A DNA stretch of 64,000 nucleotides from Providencia sp. R33 (GCF_019343475.1 NZ_CP072453.1:1178001-1242000), one strand, 5' to 3'. Positions 44,792 through 53,983 are shown, numbered from the stretch's first letter. Program-made: numbers and translations. Notes: generated by a model not told the origin, from the sequence alone.

Positions 44792-46168
44792 TTAATTTGT
44801 TTTTTTCGTTGAGCGTTTTGCTTTTACTTTTTCAATATGGGTAATTTCACTTTCTACCCAACCATCATTTAAGCGCGTGCGTAGTTGCTGCCCCAGCTTA
44901 ACTTGAGTGGTTTTTTTCAAGACGGCGCCATCGGGCGCTTCGCTGATACTAAAGCCACGCGCGAGTGTTGCTAACGGGCTGACTGCTTCCATTTTTGAAC
45001 ATGCCACTGCAAAACGTTGCTTATAACTATTCACTAACTGCGTCATCATATTTTGTAGATGATATTGTGTTTGTTGCAGGTGTCGTTGTTGTTTTTGCAA
45101 TTGCGGTCGTAAATCATTTTGTTGCAGGCGACGGTTGGCTCTATCAAATTTAACTGAGGCAGTTTGCAATTGACGAGTCATTGACTGAGCAAGCTTTTGT
45201 TGCAATAAATTCAGCTGATTATGTTGCCTTGCTAAACGTAATTGAGGGTGTTGCTGTTGTAAACGGTGATGGAGCTTAGCAAAGCGCTGCTGTTGCCCTG
45301 CGATGTAATAATCCATTGCCATTTCAAGGTGTTGCTGTGCTGATTTTATCTGGCGCAACATTTCTTGTTGGTTACGGCTGACCAATTCCGCGGCCGCGGA
45401 TGGTGTTGGCGCTCTCACATCAGCCACATAATCGGCAATGGTGACGTCAGTTTCATGGCCTACAGCGCTGATAATGGGTAATTGGCTTGAAAATATCGCT
45501 CTTGCGACGATTTCCTCATTAAATGCCCATAAGTCTTCTAATGAGCCACCACCACGGCCAACAATCAATACATCACATTCACGACGTAAATTCGCTAATT
45601 CAATCATACGTGCGATTTGTGCAGGAGCGAGATCCCCTTGAACCGCAGTGGGGTAGATAACAATTGGCAGTGAAGGGTCACGGCGGCGAAGAATATTTAA
45701 AATATCGTGTAAGGCCGCGCCCGTTGCAGAAGTAATAATCCCCACGCATTTTGCTGGACTGGGTAACGGTTTTTTATGCTGTGTATCGAACAAACCTTGC
45801 GCACTTAGTGTTTGTTTTAGCAATTCGAAGCGTTGCTGTAATAACCCTTCACCCGCGGGCTGCATACTTTCGATGATTAACTGGTAGTCACCACGGGGTT
45901 CATACAATGTGACAGTAGCGCGCACTAAAACCTGTTGCCCATTTTGCGGGCGGAAGGTCACTCGTGCATTTTGCCCACGGAACATCGCCGCACGAACCTG
46001 CGCACGGTCATCTTTCAGCGTCAAATACCAATGACCTGAACTTGGCTGGGAAAAATTCGAAATTTCTGCGGTCAGCCATATCCGGCCCATTTGCTGATCG
46101 AGAAGTTCGCGAACAGCGAGGTTAAGCTTGCTAACAGAAAAAATTGCACTATTTTGTGATGTTGACAT
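44792..46168 (-). CDS. xseA: Exodeoxyribonuclease VII large subunit XseA
   Basis: XseA degrades single-stranded DNA with XseB. The 458-residue protein has the N-terminal OB fold (ISNFSQPSSGHWYLTLKDD), the catalytic-domain motif GRGGGSLEDLWAFNEE, and a long glutamine-rich coiled coil at about 260-390. The gene diverges from guaB, as in E. coli. Confidence 0.95.
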   Translation of the reverse strand: MSTSQNSAIFSVSKLNLAVRELLDQQMGRIWLTAEISNFSQPSSGHWYLTLKDDRAQVRAAMFRGQNARVTFRPQNGQQVLVRATVTLYEPRGDYQLIIESMQPAGEGLLQQRFELLKQTLSAQGLFDTQHKKPLPSPAKCVGIITSATGAALHDILNILRRRDPSLPIVIYPTAVQGDLAPAQIARMIELANLRRECDVLIVGRGGGSLEDLWAFNEEIVARAIFSSQLPIISAVGHETDVTIADYVADVRAPTPSAAAELVSRNQQEMLRQIKSAQQHLEMAMDYYIAGQQQRFAKLHHRLQQQHPQLRLARQHNQLNLLQQKLAQSMTRQLQTASVKFDRANRRLQQNDLRPQLQKQQRHLQQTQYHLQNMMTQLVNSYKQRFAVACSKMEAVSPLATLARGFSISEAPDGAVLKKTTQVKLGQQLRTRLNDGWVESEITHIEKVKAKRSTKKTN

Positions 46169-46261
46169 GTGAGCTAGATCAAATTTTAAAACAAGGACTT
46201 AATCGCTAAATACTAACCTAGCTATCAGAGTTATCAAGTAATTTTTCAAAAAAAGGCTGGA

Positions 46262-46287
46262 AGCAACCGATTACGGTGTGTATAATG
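46262..46287 (+). promoter_or_regulatory. guaB promoter with possible PurR box
   Basis: A perfect -10 hexamer TATAAT lies at 46282-46287. Just upstream, AAGCAACCGATTACGG (46262-46277) matches the PurR consensus at 11 of 16 positions. E. coli guaBA is PurR-regulated from a site overlapping the promoter, so this is plausible but not strong. Confidence 0.5.
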
Positions 46288-46339
46288 CCGCGGCAATATT
46301 TTATACCTTTCCATAACGCTGCCTGGTGGGATATTGCCT

Positions 46340-47806
46340 ATGTTACGCATTAAAAAAGAAGCACTAACTTTCGACGATGTATTACTCGTTCCTGCACACT
46401 CAACTGTATTACCAAATACCGCTGATCTCTCTACTCAACTGACTGCAAACATCCGCCTGAACATTCCAATGCTTTCTGCAGCAATGGATACCGTCACCGA
46501 ATCTGACCTTGCAATCGCCTTGGCTCAAGAAGGTGGGATTGGCTTCATCCACAAAAACATGTCTATCGAGCGCCAAGCGGAAGAAGTTCGCCGCGTGAAA
46601 AAACATGAAAGTGGTGTTGTCACAGACCCTGTCACCGTTACCCCAGATACCACTATCCGTGAAGTGCAAGAAATGGCTGAGCGTAATGGTTTCGCTGGTT
46701 ACCCTGTGGTGGCAAAAGACAATTCACTAGTCGGTATCATTACGGGCCGTGATGTGCGTTTCGTAACAGATTTAGATCAACCTGTTACTGCGGTTATGAC
46801 GCCAAAAGAACGCTTAGTGACGGTCAAAGAAGGCGAAGCACGCGAAATCGTATTACAAAAAATGCATGAAAAACGCGTAGAAAAAGCCTTAGTCATCGAC
46901 GATAACTTCCACCTATTAGGAATGATCACCGTTAAAGACTTCCAGAAAGCGGAACGTAAACCAAACGCATGTAAAGACGACCAAGGTCGTTTACGTGTTG
47001 GTGCTGCGGTAGGTGCTGGTGGTGGCAACGAAGAGCGTGTTGATGCGCTGGTTGCGGCAGGTGTTGACGTCTTACTGATTGACTCTTCACACGGACACTC
47101 TGAAGGTGTATTACAACGTATTCGTGAAACTCGCCAAAAATACCCTGACTTACAAATCATTGGTGGTAACGTAGCAACTGCTGAAGGCGCAAAAGCGTTG
47201 GCAGATGCTGGCGTGAGCGCAGTAAAAGTCGGTATTGGCCCAGGTTCAATTTGTACAACTCGTATCGTAACGGGTGTGGGTGTACCGCAAATTACCGCAA
47301 TCGCAGAAGCGGCGGAAGCACTTGAAGGTACGGGTATTCCAGTTATTGCCGATGGTGGTATTCGTTTCTCTGGTGATATTTCCAAAGCGATTGCAGCGGG
47401 TGCTGCGTGTGTGATGGTGGGTTCTATGTTCGCAGGGACTGAAGAGTCCCCGGGCGAAACAATTCTGTTCCAAGGCCGTACGTATAAAGCGTACCGTGGG
47501 ATGGGCTCATTAGGGGCAATGTCTAAAGGCTCTTCAGACCGTTATTTCCAATCTGATAACGCCGCAGATAAATTAGTGCCAGAAGGTATCGAAGGCCGTG
47601 TTGCATACAAAGGCCGCCTGAAAGAAATCATTCACCAACAAATGGGTGGTTTACGTTCCTGTATGGGGCTGACTGGTTGTGGTACGATTGACGCTCTGAG
47701 AACAAAAGCGGAATTTGTCCGTATCAGTGGCGCAGGTATTCAAGAAAGCCACGTACACGATGTGACTATCACAAAAGAATCACCAAACTATCGTTTGGGA
47801 CAATAA
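46340..47806 (+). CDS. guaB: IMP dehydrogenase GuaB
   Basis: GuaB oxidises IMP to XMP with NAD+. The ATG at 46340 gives 488 residues, equal to E. coli. The catalytic cysteine is in GPGSICTTR. Two CBS domains span about 95-205, and the flap motif RYFQ follows YRGMGSLGAM. A TTG two codons upstream is less likely. guaA follows in the same operon. Confidence 0.97.
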   Translation: MLRIKKEALTFDDVLLVPAHSTVLPNTADLSTQLTANIRLNIPMLSAAMDTVTESDLAIALAQEGGIGFIHKNMSIERQAEEVRRVKKHESGVVTDPVTVTPDTTIREVQEMAERNGFAGYPVVAKDNSLVGIITGRDVRFVTDLDQPVTAVMTPKERLVTVKEGEAREIVLQKMHEKRVEKALVIDDNFHLLGMITVKDFQKAERKPNACKDDQGRLRVGAAVGAGGGNEERVDALVAAGVDVLLIDSSHGHSEGVLQRIRETRQKYPDLQIIGGNVATAEGAKALADAGVSAVKVGIGPGSICTTRIVTGVGVPQITAIAEAAEALEGTGIPVIADGGIRFSGDISKAIAAGAACVMVGSMFAGTEESPGETILFQGRTYKAYRGMGSLGAMSKGSSDRYFQSDNAADKLVPEGIEGRVAYKGRLKEIIHQQMGGLRSCMGLTGCGTIDALRTKAEFVRISGAGIQESHVHDVTITKESPNYRLGQ

Positions 47807-47890
47807 CTGATAACTTTACAGGGTGGCGTGCTGATGTCCCGCACGCTACCAATTTTTATTTTTGACTTGAATTTTTGGAATTCTCCTCAA

Positions 47891-49468
47891 ATGACAACAA
47901 ATATCCATAAGCATCGCATCCTTATCCTTGACTTCGGTTCGCAATATACACAGCTAATTGCCCGCCGTATCCGTGAAATTGGCGTTTATTGTGAACTCTG
48001 GGCGTGGGACGTTACAGAAGAGCAAATTCGAGAATTTAATCCAAATGGTATTATTCTTTCTGGTGGCCCAGAAAGTACGACTGAGACTGATAGCCCACGC
48101 GCGCCAGACTATGTCTTCAATGCAGGCGTGCCTGTATTAGGTATCTGCTATGGCATGCAAACCATGTCTATGCAACTTGGTGGCGCGGTTGAAGTTTCAG
48201 GTGAGCGTGAGTTTGGTTACGCTAACGTTGAAATTACAGAGCAATGTGAACTGTTCCGTGATATCAAAGACTCTCTCAATGAAGCAGGCAAGCCTGTTTT
48301 AGATGTGTGGATGAGCCATGGCGACAAAGTAACGGCTATCCCAGCAGACTTTAAAACCATCGCGAGCACACCAAGCTGCCCGTATGCCATCATGGCAAAC
48401 GAAGAGAAAAAATTCTACGGTGTACAATTCCACCCTGAAGTGACTCACACTCACCAAGGCCTGAATATTTTAACGCGTTTCGTTAAAGATATTTGCCAGT
48501 GTGACGCATTATGGACACCTGCGGCGATTATCGAAGACACCGTTGCGCGCTTAAAAGAGCAAATTGGTGATGACCACGTATTACTGGCATTGTCAGGTGG
48601 CGTTGACTCTTCTGTTACTGCGTTACTGTTAAACCGTGCCATTGGCAAACGCTTAACCTGCGTTTTCGTCGACAATGGTTTATTACGTCTAAATGAAGCT
48701 GACCAAGTAATGGAAATGTTCGAAGGGAAATTTGACCTGAACATTATTCATGCGAAAGCCGAAGATCGTTTCTTAAACGCACTGGCTGGGATCAGCGACC
48801 CAGAAGCAAAACGTAAGAAAATTGGCCATGTGTTTATCGAAGTTTTCGATGAAGAATCATCTAAACTGCCAAACATCAAATGGTTAGCTCAAGGTACTAT
48901 CTACCCAGATGTTATCGAGTCAGCGGCTTCTGCAACGGGTAAAGCACACGTCATTAAATCTCACCACAATGTGGGTGGGTTGCCAGACGATATGAAACTG
49001 GGTTTAGTTGAACCGTTAAAAGAGCTGTTCAAAGACGAAGTGCGTAAAATCGGTTTAGAGCTAGGCCTGCCTTATGACATGTTATATCGCCACCCATTCC
49101 CGGGCCCAGGTTTAGGTGTTCGTGTATTAGGTGAAGTGAAGAAAGAGTACTGTGATTTACTGCGCCGCGCAGATGCTATCTTTATTGAAGAGCTGCATAA
49201 AGCAGATTTGTATCATAAAGTTAGCCAAGCATTCACTGTATTCTTACCTGTTCGCTCAGTTGGCGTTATGGGCGATGGCCGTAAATACGACTGGGTTGTC
49301 TCACTGCGTGCCGTTGAAACCATCGACTTTATGACCGCGCACTGGGCACACTTACCATACGATTTCTTAGGCCGCGTTTCTAACCGCATCATCAATGAGG
49401 TTAGTGGCATTTCCCGCGTAGTTTATGATATCAGCGGTAAGCCTCCTGCGACGATTGAGTGGGAATAA
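47891..49468 (+). CDS. guaA: GMP synthase GuaA
   Basis: GuaA aminates XMP to GMP. The N-terminal glutaminase has its Cys in GICYGMQ and His/Glu in FHPEVTH. The PP-ATPase P-loop is ALSGGVDSS, and the C-terminal dimerisation domain ends GKPPATIEWE. The ATG at 47891 gives 525 residues, equal to E. coli. The prophage integrase gene starts 219 bases downstream, so the guaA 3' end is the likely attachment site; the reading frame is kept intact. Confidence 0.97.
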   Translation: MTTNIHKHRILILDFGSQYTQLIARRIREIGVYCELWAWDVTEEQIREFNPNGIILSGGPESTTETDSPRAPDYVFNAGVPVLGICYGMQTMSMQLGGAVEVSGEREFGYANVEITEQCELFRDIKDSLNEAGKPVLDVWMSHGDKVTAIPADFKTIASTPSCPYAIMANEEKKFYGVQFHPEVTHTHQGLNILTRFVKDICQCDALWTPAAIIEDTVARLKEQIGDDHVLLALSGGVDSSVTALLLNRAIGKRLTCVFVDNGLLRLNEADQVMEMFEGKFDLNIIHAKAEDRFLNALAGISDPEAKRKKIGHVFIEVFDEESSKLPNIKWLAQGTIYPDVIESAASATGKAHVIKSHHNVGGLPDDMKLGLVEPLKELFKDEVRKIGLELGLPYDMLYRHPFPGPGLGVRVLGEVKKEYCDLLRRADAIFIEELHKADLYHKVSQAFTVFLPVRSVGVMGDGRKYDWVVSLRAVETIDFMTAHWAHLPYDFLGRVSNRIINEVSGISRVVYDISGKPPATIEWE

Positions 49469-49510
49469 TATAGTTATTGTTGATAACAGTTTTTAGTTAT
49501 CGATAAATCC

Positions 49511-49542
49511 AAAGGCATCAGTTAGTTACTGGTGCCTTTTTG
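49511..49542 (+). terminator. Terminator of guaBA
   Basis: The stem AAAGGCATCAGT / ACTGGTGCCTTT (one wobble) with a 5-base loop is followed by T residues. Whether it is host or prophage sequence depends on the exact attachment point. Confidence 0.85.
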
Positions 49543-49583
49543 TTTTTAACAGTCTTTAGCAGTTGACAATTGCGGATAATTTT

Positions 49584-49669
49584 GACGGTATATATGACGG
49601 TATCAGAAATAATAATGACTAAATTGATAACTTAATACCGTCAAATAAAACATAAAAATGACGGTATCA
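49584..49669. repeat. GACGGTAT repeats upstream of int (candidate arm-type sites)
   Basis: The octamer GACGGTAT occurs at 49584-49591, 49596-49603 and 49660-49667, and inverted (ATACCGTC) at 49635-49642. Three more copies lie inside int, at 49858, 49948 and, inverted, 49991. The inverted copies share ATACCGTCAAATA. Such clusters beside an integrase are typical of arm-type integrase sites; this is inferred, not proved. Confidence 0.6.
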
Positions 49670-49686
49670 CGCAAAGGAATACCGAC

Positions 49687-50892
49687 GTGTTAACCGATAA
49701 AAAATTAAAGAGCTTAAAGCCTGAAGACAAGCTATATAAGGTAGCTGATCGTGACGGTTTGTATGTTGCTGTTACAAAAACTGGTTCCATATCATTTAGA
49801 TATGATTACCGCTTTAATGGGCGTAGAGAAACGATAACGTTTGGACGCTACAGCGATGACGGTATTACCCTTGCAGAAGCAAGAGAAATGCTAATTGACG
49901 CCAAAAAGACGCTGAATGCAGGCGTATCACCAGCTTCACAGAAGAGAGACGGTATTACAAAGCGAAAAGTAGGGTTAACCTTGAAAGACTATACCGTCAA
50001 ATATCTATCAGAAACCCGTTTCGCAGACAGCACGCTAGATATGAAGACTGCTATTGTCGAAAGGGATCTATATCCAACACTGGGTAAATTACAGCTAGAA
50101 GAAATCACGACACAAAAGGTTAGGGCCTTATGTGAAAAAATTAAAGAGCGTGGCGGCAAGGCAACGGCTTTGCAGATACGTGAAATTGTGGGCTCTGTGT
50201 TCGACTACGTTATTGATCGTGGTTATGAGATAGAAAACCCTGTTAGCAGTATCAAAGCTTCTTCAATCGCTACCTTTGAGGCACGCGATAGGGCAATGAC
50301 AGCTAAAGAAGTCGGAATATTTTTTAATGAGTTAGAAAATTATAGCTGTTACCCAACCCTGAAATTAGCGGTTAAGTTCGTGATATTAACGCTGGTTAGA
50401 AAAAGCGAATTTATAAAAGCGACATGGAGTGAAATAGATTTTGAGGAAAGGGCTTGGATCATACCTAAGGCGAGGATGAAAGGAAGAAGGGCGCACGTAA
50501 TTTATTTATCTGAGCAAGCCTACGATATTCTCATTGGCTTAAAGGCCTGTGCTATGGGGAGTGAATATTTGATACCGGGTAGACATGATATTAGCAAGCA
50601 TATGTCTAATGCGTCATTAAACAATGTGATCACTGGTGTTATTAAGCGTATTAATGATAAAGGGATTAATTTTGAACCGTTGACAGTCCATGATTTGAGA
50701 AGAACAGCCAGCACATTACTACATGAGGCTGGCTTCAATTCTGACTGGATAGAGAAGTGTTTAGCCCACGAACAAAAAGGCGTACGTGCTGTTTATAACA
50801 AGGCAGAGTATGCAGAGCAGCGTAGCGATATGTTACAGCAGTGGGCTAATATGGTTGATGGTTGGATAGAAAAAGAGAGGGGTAAAATTTAA
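49687..50892 (+). CDS. int: Tyrosine-type prophage integrase (P4 family)
   Basis: The 401-residue recombinase starts with the DUF4102 arm-binding domain (LTDKKLKSLKPEDKLYKVADRDGL, abbreviated). A core-binding SAM-like domain follows at about 95-190, then the catalytic domain with Arg in LTLVRKSEF, HDLRRT, the second His in LAHEQ and the nucleophile Tyr in YNKAEY. The start is a GTG with AAGGA eight bases upstream. It points away from guaA and should catalyse insertion at the guaA 3' end. Confidence 0.93.
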   Translation: MLTDKKLKSLKPEDKLYKVADRDGLYVAVTKTGSISFRYDYRFNGRRETITFGRYSDDGITLAEAREMLIDAKKTLNAGVSPASQKRDGITKRKVGLTLKDYTVKYLSETRFADSTLDMKTAIVERDLYPTLGKLQLEEITTQKVRALCEKIKERGGKATALQIREIVGSVFDYVIDRGYEIENPVSSIKASSIATFEARDRAMTAKEVGIFFNELENYSCYPTLKLAVKFVILTLVRKSEFIKATWSEIDFEERAWIIPKARMKGRRAHVIYLSEQAYDILIGLKACAMGSEYLIPGRHDISKHMSNASLNNVITGVIKRINDKGINFEPLTVHDLRRTASTLLHEAGFNSDWIEKCLAHEQKGVRAVYNKAEYAEQRSDMLQQWANMVDGWIEKERGKI

Positions 50893-50897
50893 GAGAT

Positions 50898-51083
50898 TTA
50901 TTTTTCTGAGCCTAAAACTTTTGTGGCCAGTAAAGTTGATAGCATCGATGCACCAACCACCAGCCAAAATACGGAATAAAAAAGCCGCTCTATAATTACA
51001 GGGCGGCTATCGTTTTCTGCACCAATTACAGAGAAAACATATCCTGCAATCCATGCGTATGCTATCAAAATGAACTCAATCAA
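50898..51083 (-). CDS. Small prophage membrane protein, 61 residues
   Basis: There are two membrane helices (FILIAYAWIAGYVFSVIG and LFYSVFWLVVGASMLSTLLA). I chose the TTG at 51083 because AAGGAG lies seven bases upstream and it overlaps the methylase stop, which suggests coupling. The longer reading to 51185 is inside the methylase gene. The function is unknown; it is the last gene of the leftward operon, next to int. Confidence 0.55.
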   Translation of the reverse strand: MIEFILIAYAWIAGYVFSVIGAENDSRPVIIERLFYSVFWLVVGASMLSTLLATKVLGSEK

Positions 51084-51729
51084 TGATGGTCTCCTTAGGT
51101 TTAAATTGTGGCCCAGTAAATTCAATGCTGTTATTCGGGCATTCATTGCCCCAAGCATCCCAACCTTGTGACATGTCACGCGCAAATAATTCTATGCGAT
51201 TAACGTCACCGTATAATTGTTCAAGCCTATTTTTAACCTCCCATGGCTTTTGACTATGTTCGCCTAAGCAACTAAACACAATTTGTTTAACGCTGGCACT
51301 CATACGCTCTATGCCGTTGCCGCGAGTGGCGATTAATACATCCTCGCTATTGGCTCTGGTGTAGTTGCCACCATTCATTTTTGTTTCGGCATTAAGTAGA
51401 TCCAGCATGTCATGCCAATCAAACAAAGTGCCATTTTGTAGGGCCTTATCGAAACGCTCATGAGCCAATGAATTAAACTTAACCCATGTAAATGCCTTTG
51501 ATGTGCGTACAGTAAAACCCCACGCTTTGGCTAGCTCAAACGCTTCTTGCACAAAGTTACCTGTGTACCACATGGCAAGCACTGCATCATCTTCGGCAAT
51601 GGTATGAACGGGTAGGTGTTTTAAATCAAAAAGGCTGGTGGTTTGGTAGTGGTTATTTGCGGCACCGTTGGAAACTTTATTGCTGTATTGCCAAGGGGGA
51701 TCACAATAAATAAGATTATATTTTTTCAT
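51076..51729 (-). CDS. MT-A70-type adenine N6-methyltransferase
   Basis: The 217-residue protein has the catalytic DPPW motif at the N-terminus (LIYCDPPWQYSN) and an SAM-binding segment towards the C-terminus (WEVKNRLEQLYGDVNRIELFAR, abbreviated), the circular order of MT-A70-like methylases. Phage copies modify adenines to resist host restriction or control expression. No cognate endonuclease is nearby. The ATG overlaps the upstream gene by four bases. Confidence 0.85.
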   Translation of the reverse strand: MKKYNLIYCDPPWQYSNKVSNGAANNHYQTTSLFDLKHLPVHTIAEDDAVLAMWYTGNFVQEAFELAKAWGFTVRTSKAFTWVKFNSLAHERFDKALQNGTLFDWHDMLDLLNAETKMNGGNYTRANSEDVLIATRGNGIERMSASVKQIVFSCLGEHSQKPWEVKNRLEQLYGDVNRIELFARDMSQGWDAWGNECPNNSIEFTGPQFKPKETIID

Positions 51730-51965
51730 TTATACAACCCTGTTTCTTTAGCTGCTTTTTCAACATCATCATGAAATACAGTTAATCGGTTAATTAAATC
51801 CTCAGTTGGTTCAGTAGCGTTAATTACTTCTTTCCATAGTGCAGTGCATCTTATTTGAAGCTTTCCTCCAATTTCAGCGTTACGTAATCGAATCATCCCA
51901 GTATCTTGCGCATCCCAATTTAACCGAGTAAATAATGAATTAAGTATTTTTTGCTTATCTTTCAC
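51726..51965 (-). CDS. Hypothetical prophage protein, 79 residues
   Basis: A soluble, charged protein beginning MKDKQKILNSLFTRLNW, from a GTG start. It contains a pattern of basic N-terminal and acidic C-terminal residues but no motif that I recognise. It overlaps both neighbours (11 bases upstream, 4 bases downstream), as expected in a tightly packed phage operon. Confidence 0.6.
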   Translation of the reverse strand: MKDKQKILNSLFTRLNWDAQDTGMIRLRNAEIGGKLQIRCTALWKEVINATEPTEDLINRLTVFHDDVEKAAKETGLYK

Positions 51966-52116
51966 GAATCACCTCACCACAAATTATCTCAACATCCCGC
52001 ACCTGCATTATCTGCATAGCACGGCTCTCGCATTCTTGCTGTGTGTATATTTGCTCAGATACAGGCACAGCAGAACCCTGTGTTACAAGCAGTAATACAT
52101 ATCCGATTATTTGCAT
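51955..52116 (-). CDS. Small secreted prophage protein, DUF1482-like
   Basis: A 53-residue ORF starts MQIIGYVLLLVTQGSAVPV, a signal peptide, followed by a short mature part with two cysteines (QQECESRAMQ and EIICGEV). This resembles the small DUF1482 phage family, in which a similar signal, an ECES-like segment and a late Cys are found. It overlaps the next gene by 11 bases. No strong ribosome site is visible. The family call is from memory of the pattern. Confidence 0.5.
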   Translation of the reverse strand: MQIIGYVLLLVTQGSAVPVSEQIYTQQECESRAMQIMQVRDVEIICGEVIRER

Positions 52117-52143
52117 GGTTATTTATCTATGTTGTTTGATTCT

Positions 52144-52356
52144 TTATTTAGCCCACTCTGGTTTCTCTGAGCCCATATACATATCATAAATAGTTCCTTG
52201 GCATTTTACGCAAGGCTTAGTTATTACATCGCCTTTGCCGCTGGTAATATTTCCGCATTTACAGCATCGTTGCCAATATTGCATTTCATGCTCATACTGA
52301 CCTTGAACTTTAAATCCAGCTAATTCAAGTGCGCTTTTTATAATTTTAATTGCCAT
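52144..52356 (-). CDS. Zinc-ribbon prophage protein, 70 residues
   Basis: Two cysteine pairs (QRCCKCGN and KPCVKCQG, 20 residues apart) form a likely zinc ribbon. It begins with a helical stretch (MAIKIIKSALELAGFKVQG). It overlaps the upstream gene by 11 bases. It may bind nucleic acid or a protein partner; function unknown. Confidence 0.6.
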   Translation of the reverse strand: MAIKIIKSALELAGFKVQGQYEHEMQYWQRCCKCGNITSGKGDVITKPCVKCQGTIYDMYMGSEKPEWAK

Positions 52357-52618
52357 TTTTTATTTTCACTCCGTTGCTGATTAATGCTTGATTAACTAAA
52401 TCTTCGTCGTAGCACCAAGTTTCATTTGCAATAAATGACTCTGGTAATTCAATTTCAAAACTCTCGCGTGATGCTTGCCAGCTAATCCACATTAAATCAA
52501 CGTCACGGTCAGCGTAATTTAATCCGTTATTTGCAAGTTTAAGTTTTGATTCAAACTCTGATGGGTCGCTAAGTTTCTTTATTGTTTCTTCAAATTGCTG
52601 CCTTGATTTATCCATCAC
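52346..52618 (-). CDS. Hypothetical prophage protein, 90 residues
   Basis: It starts MMDKSRQQFEETIKKLSD and contains MWISWQASRESFEIELP. The W-x-SWQASR pattern is common in small early proteins of lambdoid phages with no known function. It overlaps its upstream and downstream neighbours by four and eleven bases. Confidence 0.6.
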   Translation of the reverse strand: MMDKSRQQFEETIKKLSDPSEFESKLKLANNGLNYADRDVDLMWISWQASRESFEIELPESFIANETWCYDEDLVNQALISNGVKIKNGN

Positions 52619-53154
52619 TCCACCTTTAATTGTTTAAGTGCTTCACGAATTACATTAAGGCGTGATTCCATTCGCCAATAATCTGGATTTTCTTGTTTAG
52701 GCCAACTAACGGAATAAGGGTCTCCATTGAACAGCTTTTCATATGTAATTCCAATCCTTGGGAAAAACATATCATGCATTATATCTTCGCTATATTCGAC
52801 ATCATCAAACATGCTACGCGCATCAAATTCATCTATAATTCCTTTTCTGCGACACCGCATTATTTCTTTTTTAACAAAAGCAATATTTTCTTCATTATCG
52901 GCATCAACTTCCCTGTCTAAACTTGGGTCTAAATAACCAATCCAGTATTGATTTGTTATCCATAATAAAAAATCGGTTAGGCGCATACCCATGCCACCCC
53001 AGTAGCATGACCACGATTCACTAAACTCACTGATAGTCACACGGCCTTGGCGGTTGTCGCCGTAATCTTCAAGATAGACGTGAATAGGGTCGTGATTTTG
53101 AACATTTGAGATAACAAGTTTCTTTATTTTTGATTGTTCCACTTTCATATTCAT
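52615..53154 (-). CDS. Hypothetical prophage protein, 179 residues
   Basis: A soluble protein with an N-terminal segment on nucleotide- or nucleic-acid-like beta structure (HDPIHVYLEDYGDNRQGRVTI, abbreviated) and an aromatic patch (ESWSCYWGGMGMRLTDFL). I do not recognise a named family. It sits in the leftward early operon and overlaps the downstream gene by four bases. Confidence 0.6.
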   Translation of the reverse strand: MNMKVEQSKIKKLVISNVQNHDPIHVYLEDYGDNRQGRVTISEFSESWSCYWGGMGMRLTDFLLWITNQYWIGYLDPSLDREVDADNEENIAFVKKEIMRCRRKGIIDEFDARSMFDDVEYSEDIMHDMFFPRIGITYEKLFNGDPYSVSWPKQENPDYWRMESRLNVIREALKQLKVE

Positions 53155-53163
53155 TCCTGAGAG

Positions 53164-53532
53164 TTAGTGGCGATTCTTTAGCCCGTAGTAATAACCACGC
53201 TTTAACCAGCGGTATATTTTCTTAACTGCACCGGGCTTAGCTCTAATTTCTTCGTTAATATACAGACGTCCAATTTTATTGAATGGCAAACCTGTACAGC
53301 CATGATTAGCGCCATCATTGATAAACAACCAACGATAGTTTTCTAGCCATGCATTTGAGTTACATTTAGGGCATGGGATAGTTTCCATTGGTTCGTATAA
53401 ATTTCCGCTACCATCACAAGCATCCAAATCCCACAAATAACCATCAATACATTGACTATCAATATAGTGAGCACCGAAGTCATAGCCTTGGTAATCACAG
53501 GCGTGTTGAATTTTTTTCTTCATGTCAGCCAC
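53164..53532 (-). CDS. Hypothetical cysteine-rich prophage protein, 122 residues
   Basis: One CPKC motif (TIPCPKCNSNAW) plus cysteines at QCIDG, DACDG and HGCTG suggests metal binding. The C-terminus is basic (KKIYRWLKRGYYYGLKNRH). It overlaps the upstream gene by eight bases. No named family is recognised. Confidence 0.55.
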   Translation of the reverse strand: MADMKKKIQHACDYQGYDFGAHYIDSQCIDGYLWDLDACDGSGNLYEPMETIPCPKCNSNAWLENYRWLFINDGANHGCTGLPFNKIGRLYINEEIRAKPGAVKKIYRWLKRGYYYGLKNRH

Positions 53533-53983
53533 CTAGAGTAAGCACGTTACGAATTTTGTTATAGATAAGGCTAGCTTCAGGATCTTCCTTGCACATCATA
53601 GAATATTGAAAGGCGGCTTTTTCGGCGGCACCGATAGCATCTTTCACCATTTTAAGCTGAGTATCTTTTTCCTTATCGGCTAGCTGGCGAAGCCACATGC
53701 ACACAGGGCCTTCTTCAGTTTCATAGATACCGCCAACAAACCATCCACGACCTTCTGGTTTGCTAGGATTCCAATCTGAAATACTAATGTCACCATTTTC
53801 AAAATATCTTTCGTAAATAGGGTGATAGCAGCTAATATCACCCTCCATAAATGTTAATGAATGGTCTAACTTATTTTTATTCATCCATTCTTTAACTATT
53901 TCACTAGATTCTGTTTCTGGAATTTGAGAATGAAACCAATAGCCATTTTCATCGCGTTCTACTAATTCAGGTTTAATAGACAT
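53525..53983 (-). CDS. Hypothetical prophage protein, 152 residues
   Basis: An acidic soluble protein with repeated short aromatic patterns (GYWFHSQIPE; GRGWFVGGIYETEEGPVCMW) and a helical C-terminus (MVKDAIGAAEKAAFQYSMM). Unrecognised. A pyrimidine-poor leader (GAGGGGTAAAAATT) gives a good ribosome site before the ATG. Confidence 0.6.
   Translation of the reverse strand: MSIKPELVERDENGYWFHSQIPETESSEIVKEWMNKNKLDHSLTFMEGDISCYHPIYERYFENGDISISDWNPSKPEGRGWFVGGIYETEEGPVCMWLRQLADKEKDTQLKMVKDAIGAAEKAAFQYSMMCKEDPEASLIYNKIRNVLTLGG

Noticed and set aside
46777..47385. 202-codon ORF antisense to guaB
   Set aside because: It is a shadow of the highly conserved guaB frame; composition (many Ser, Thr, Pro) and lack of a ribosome site argue against it.
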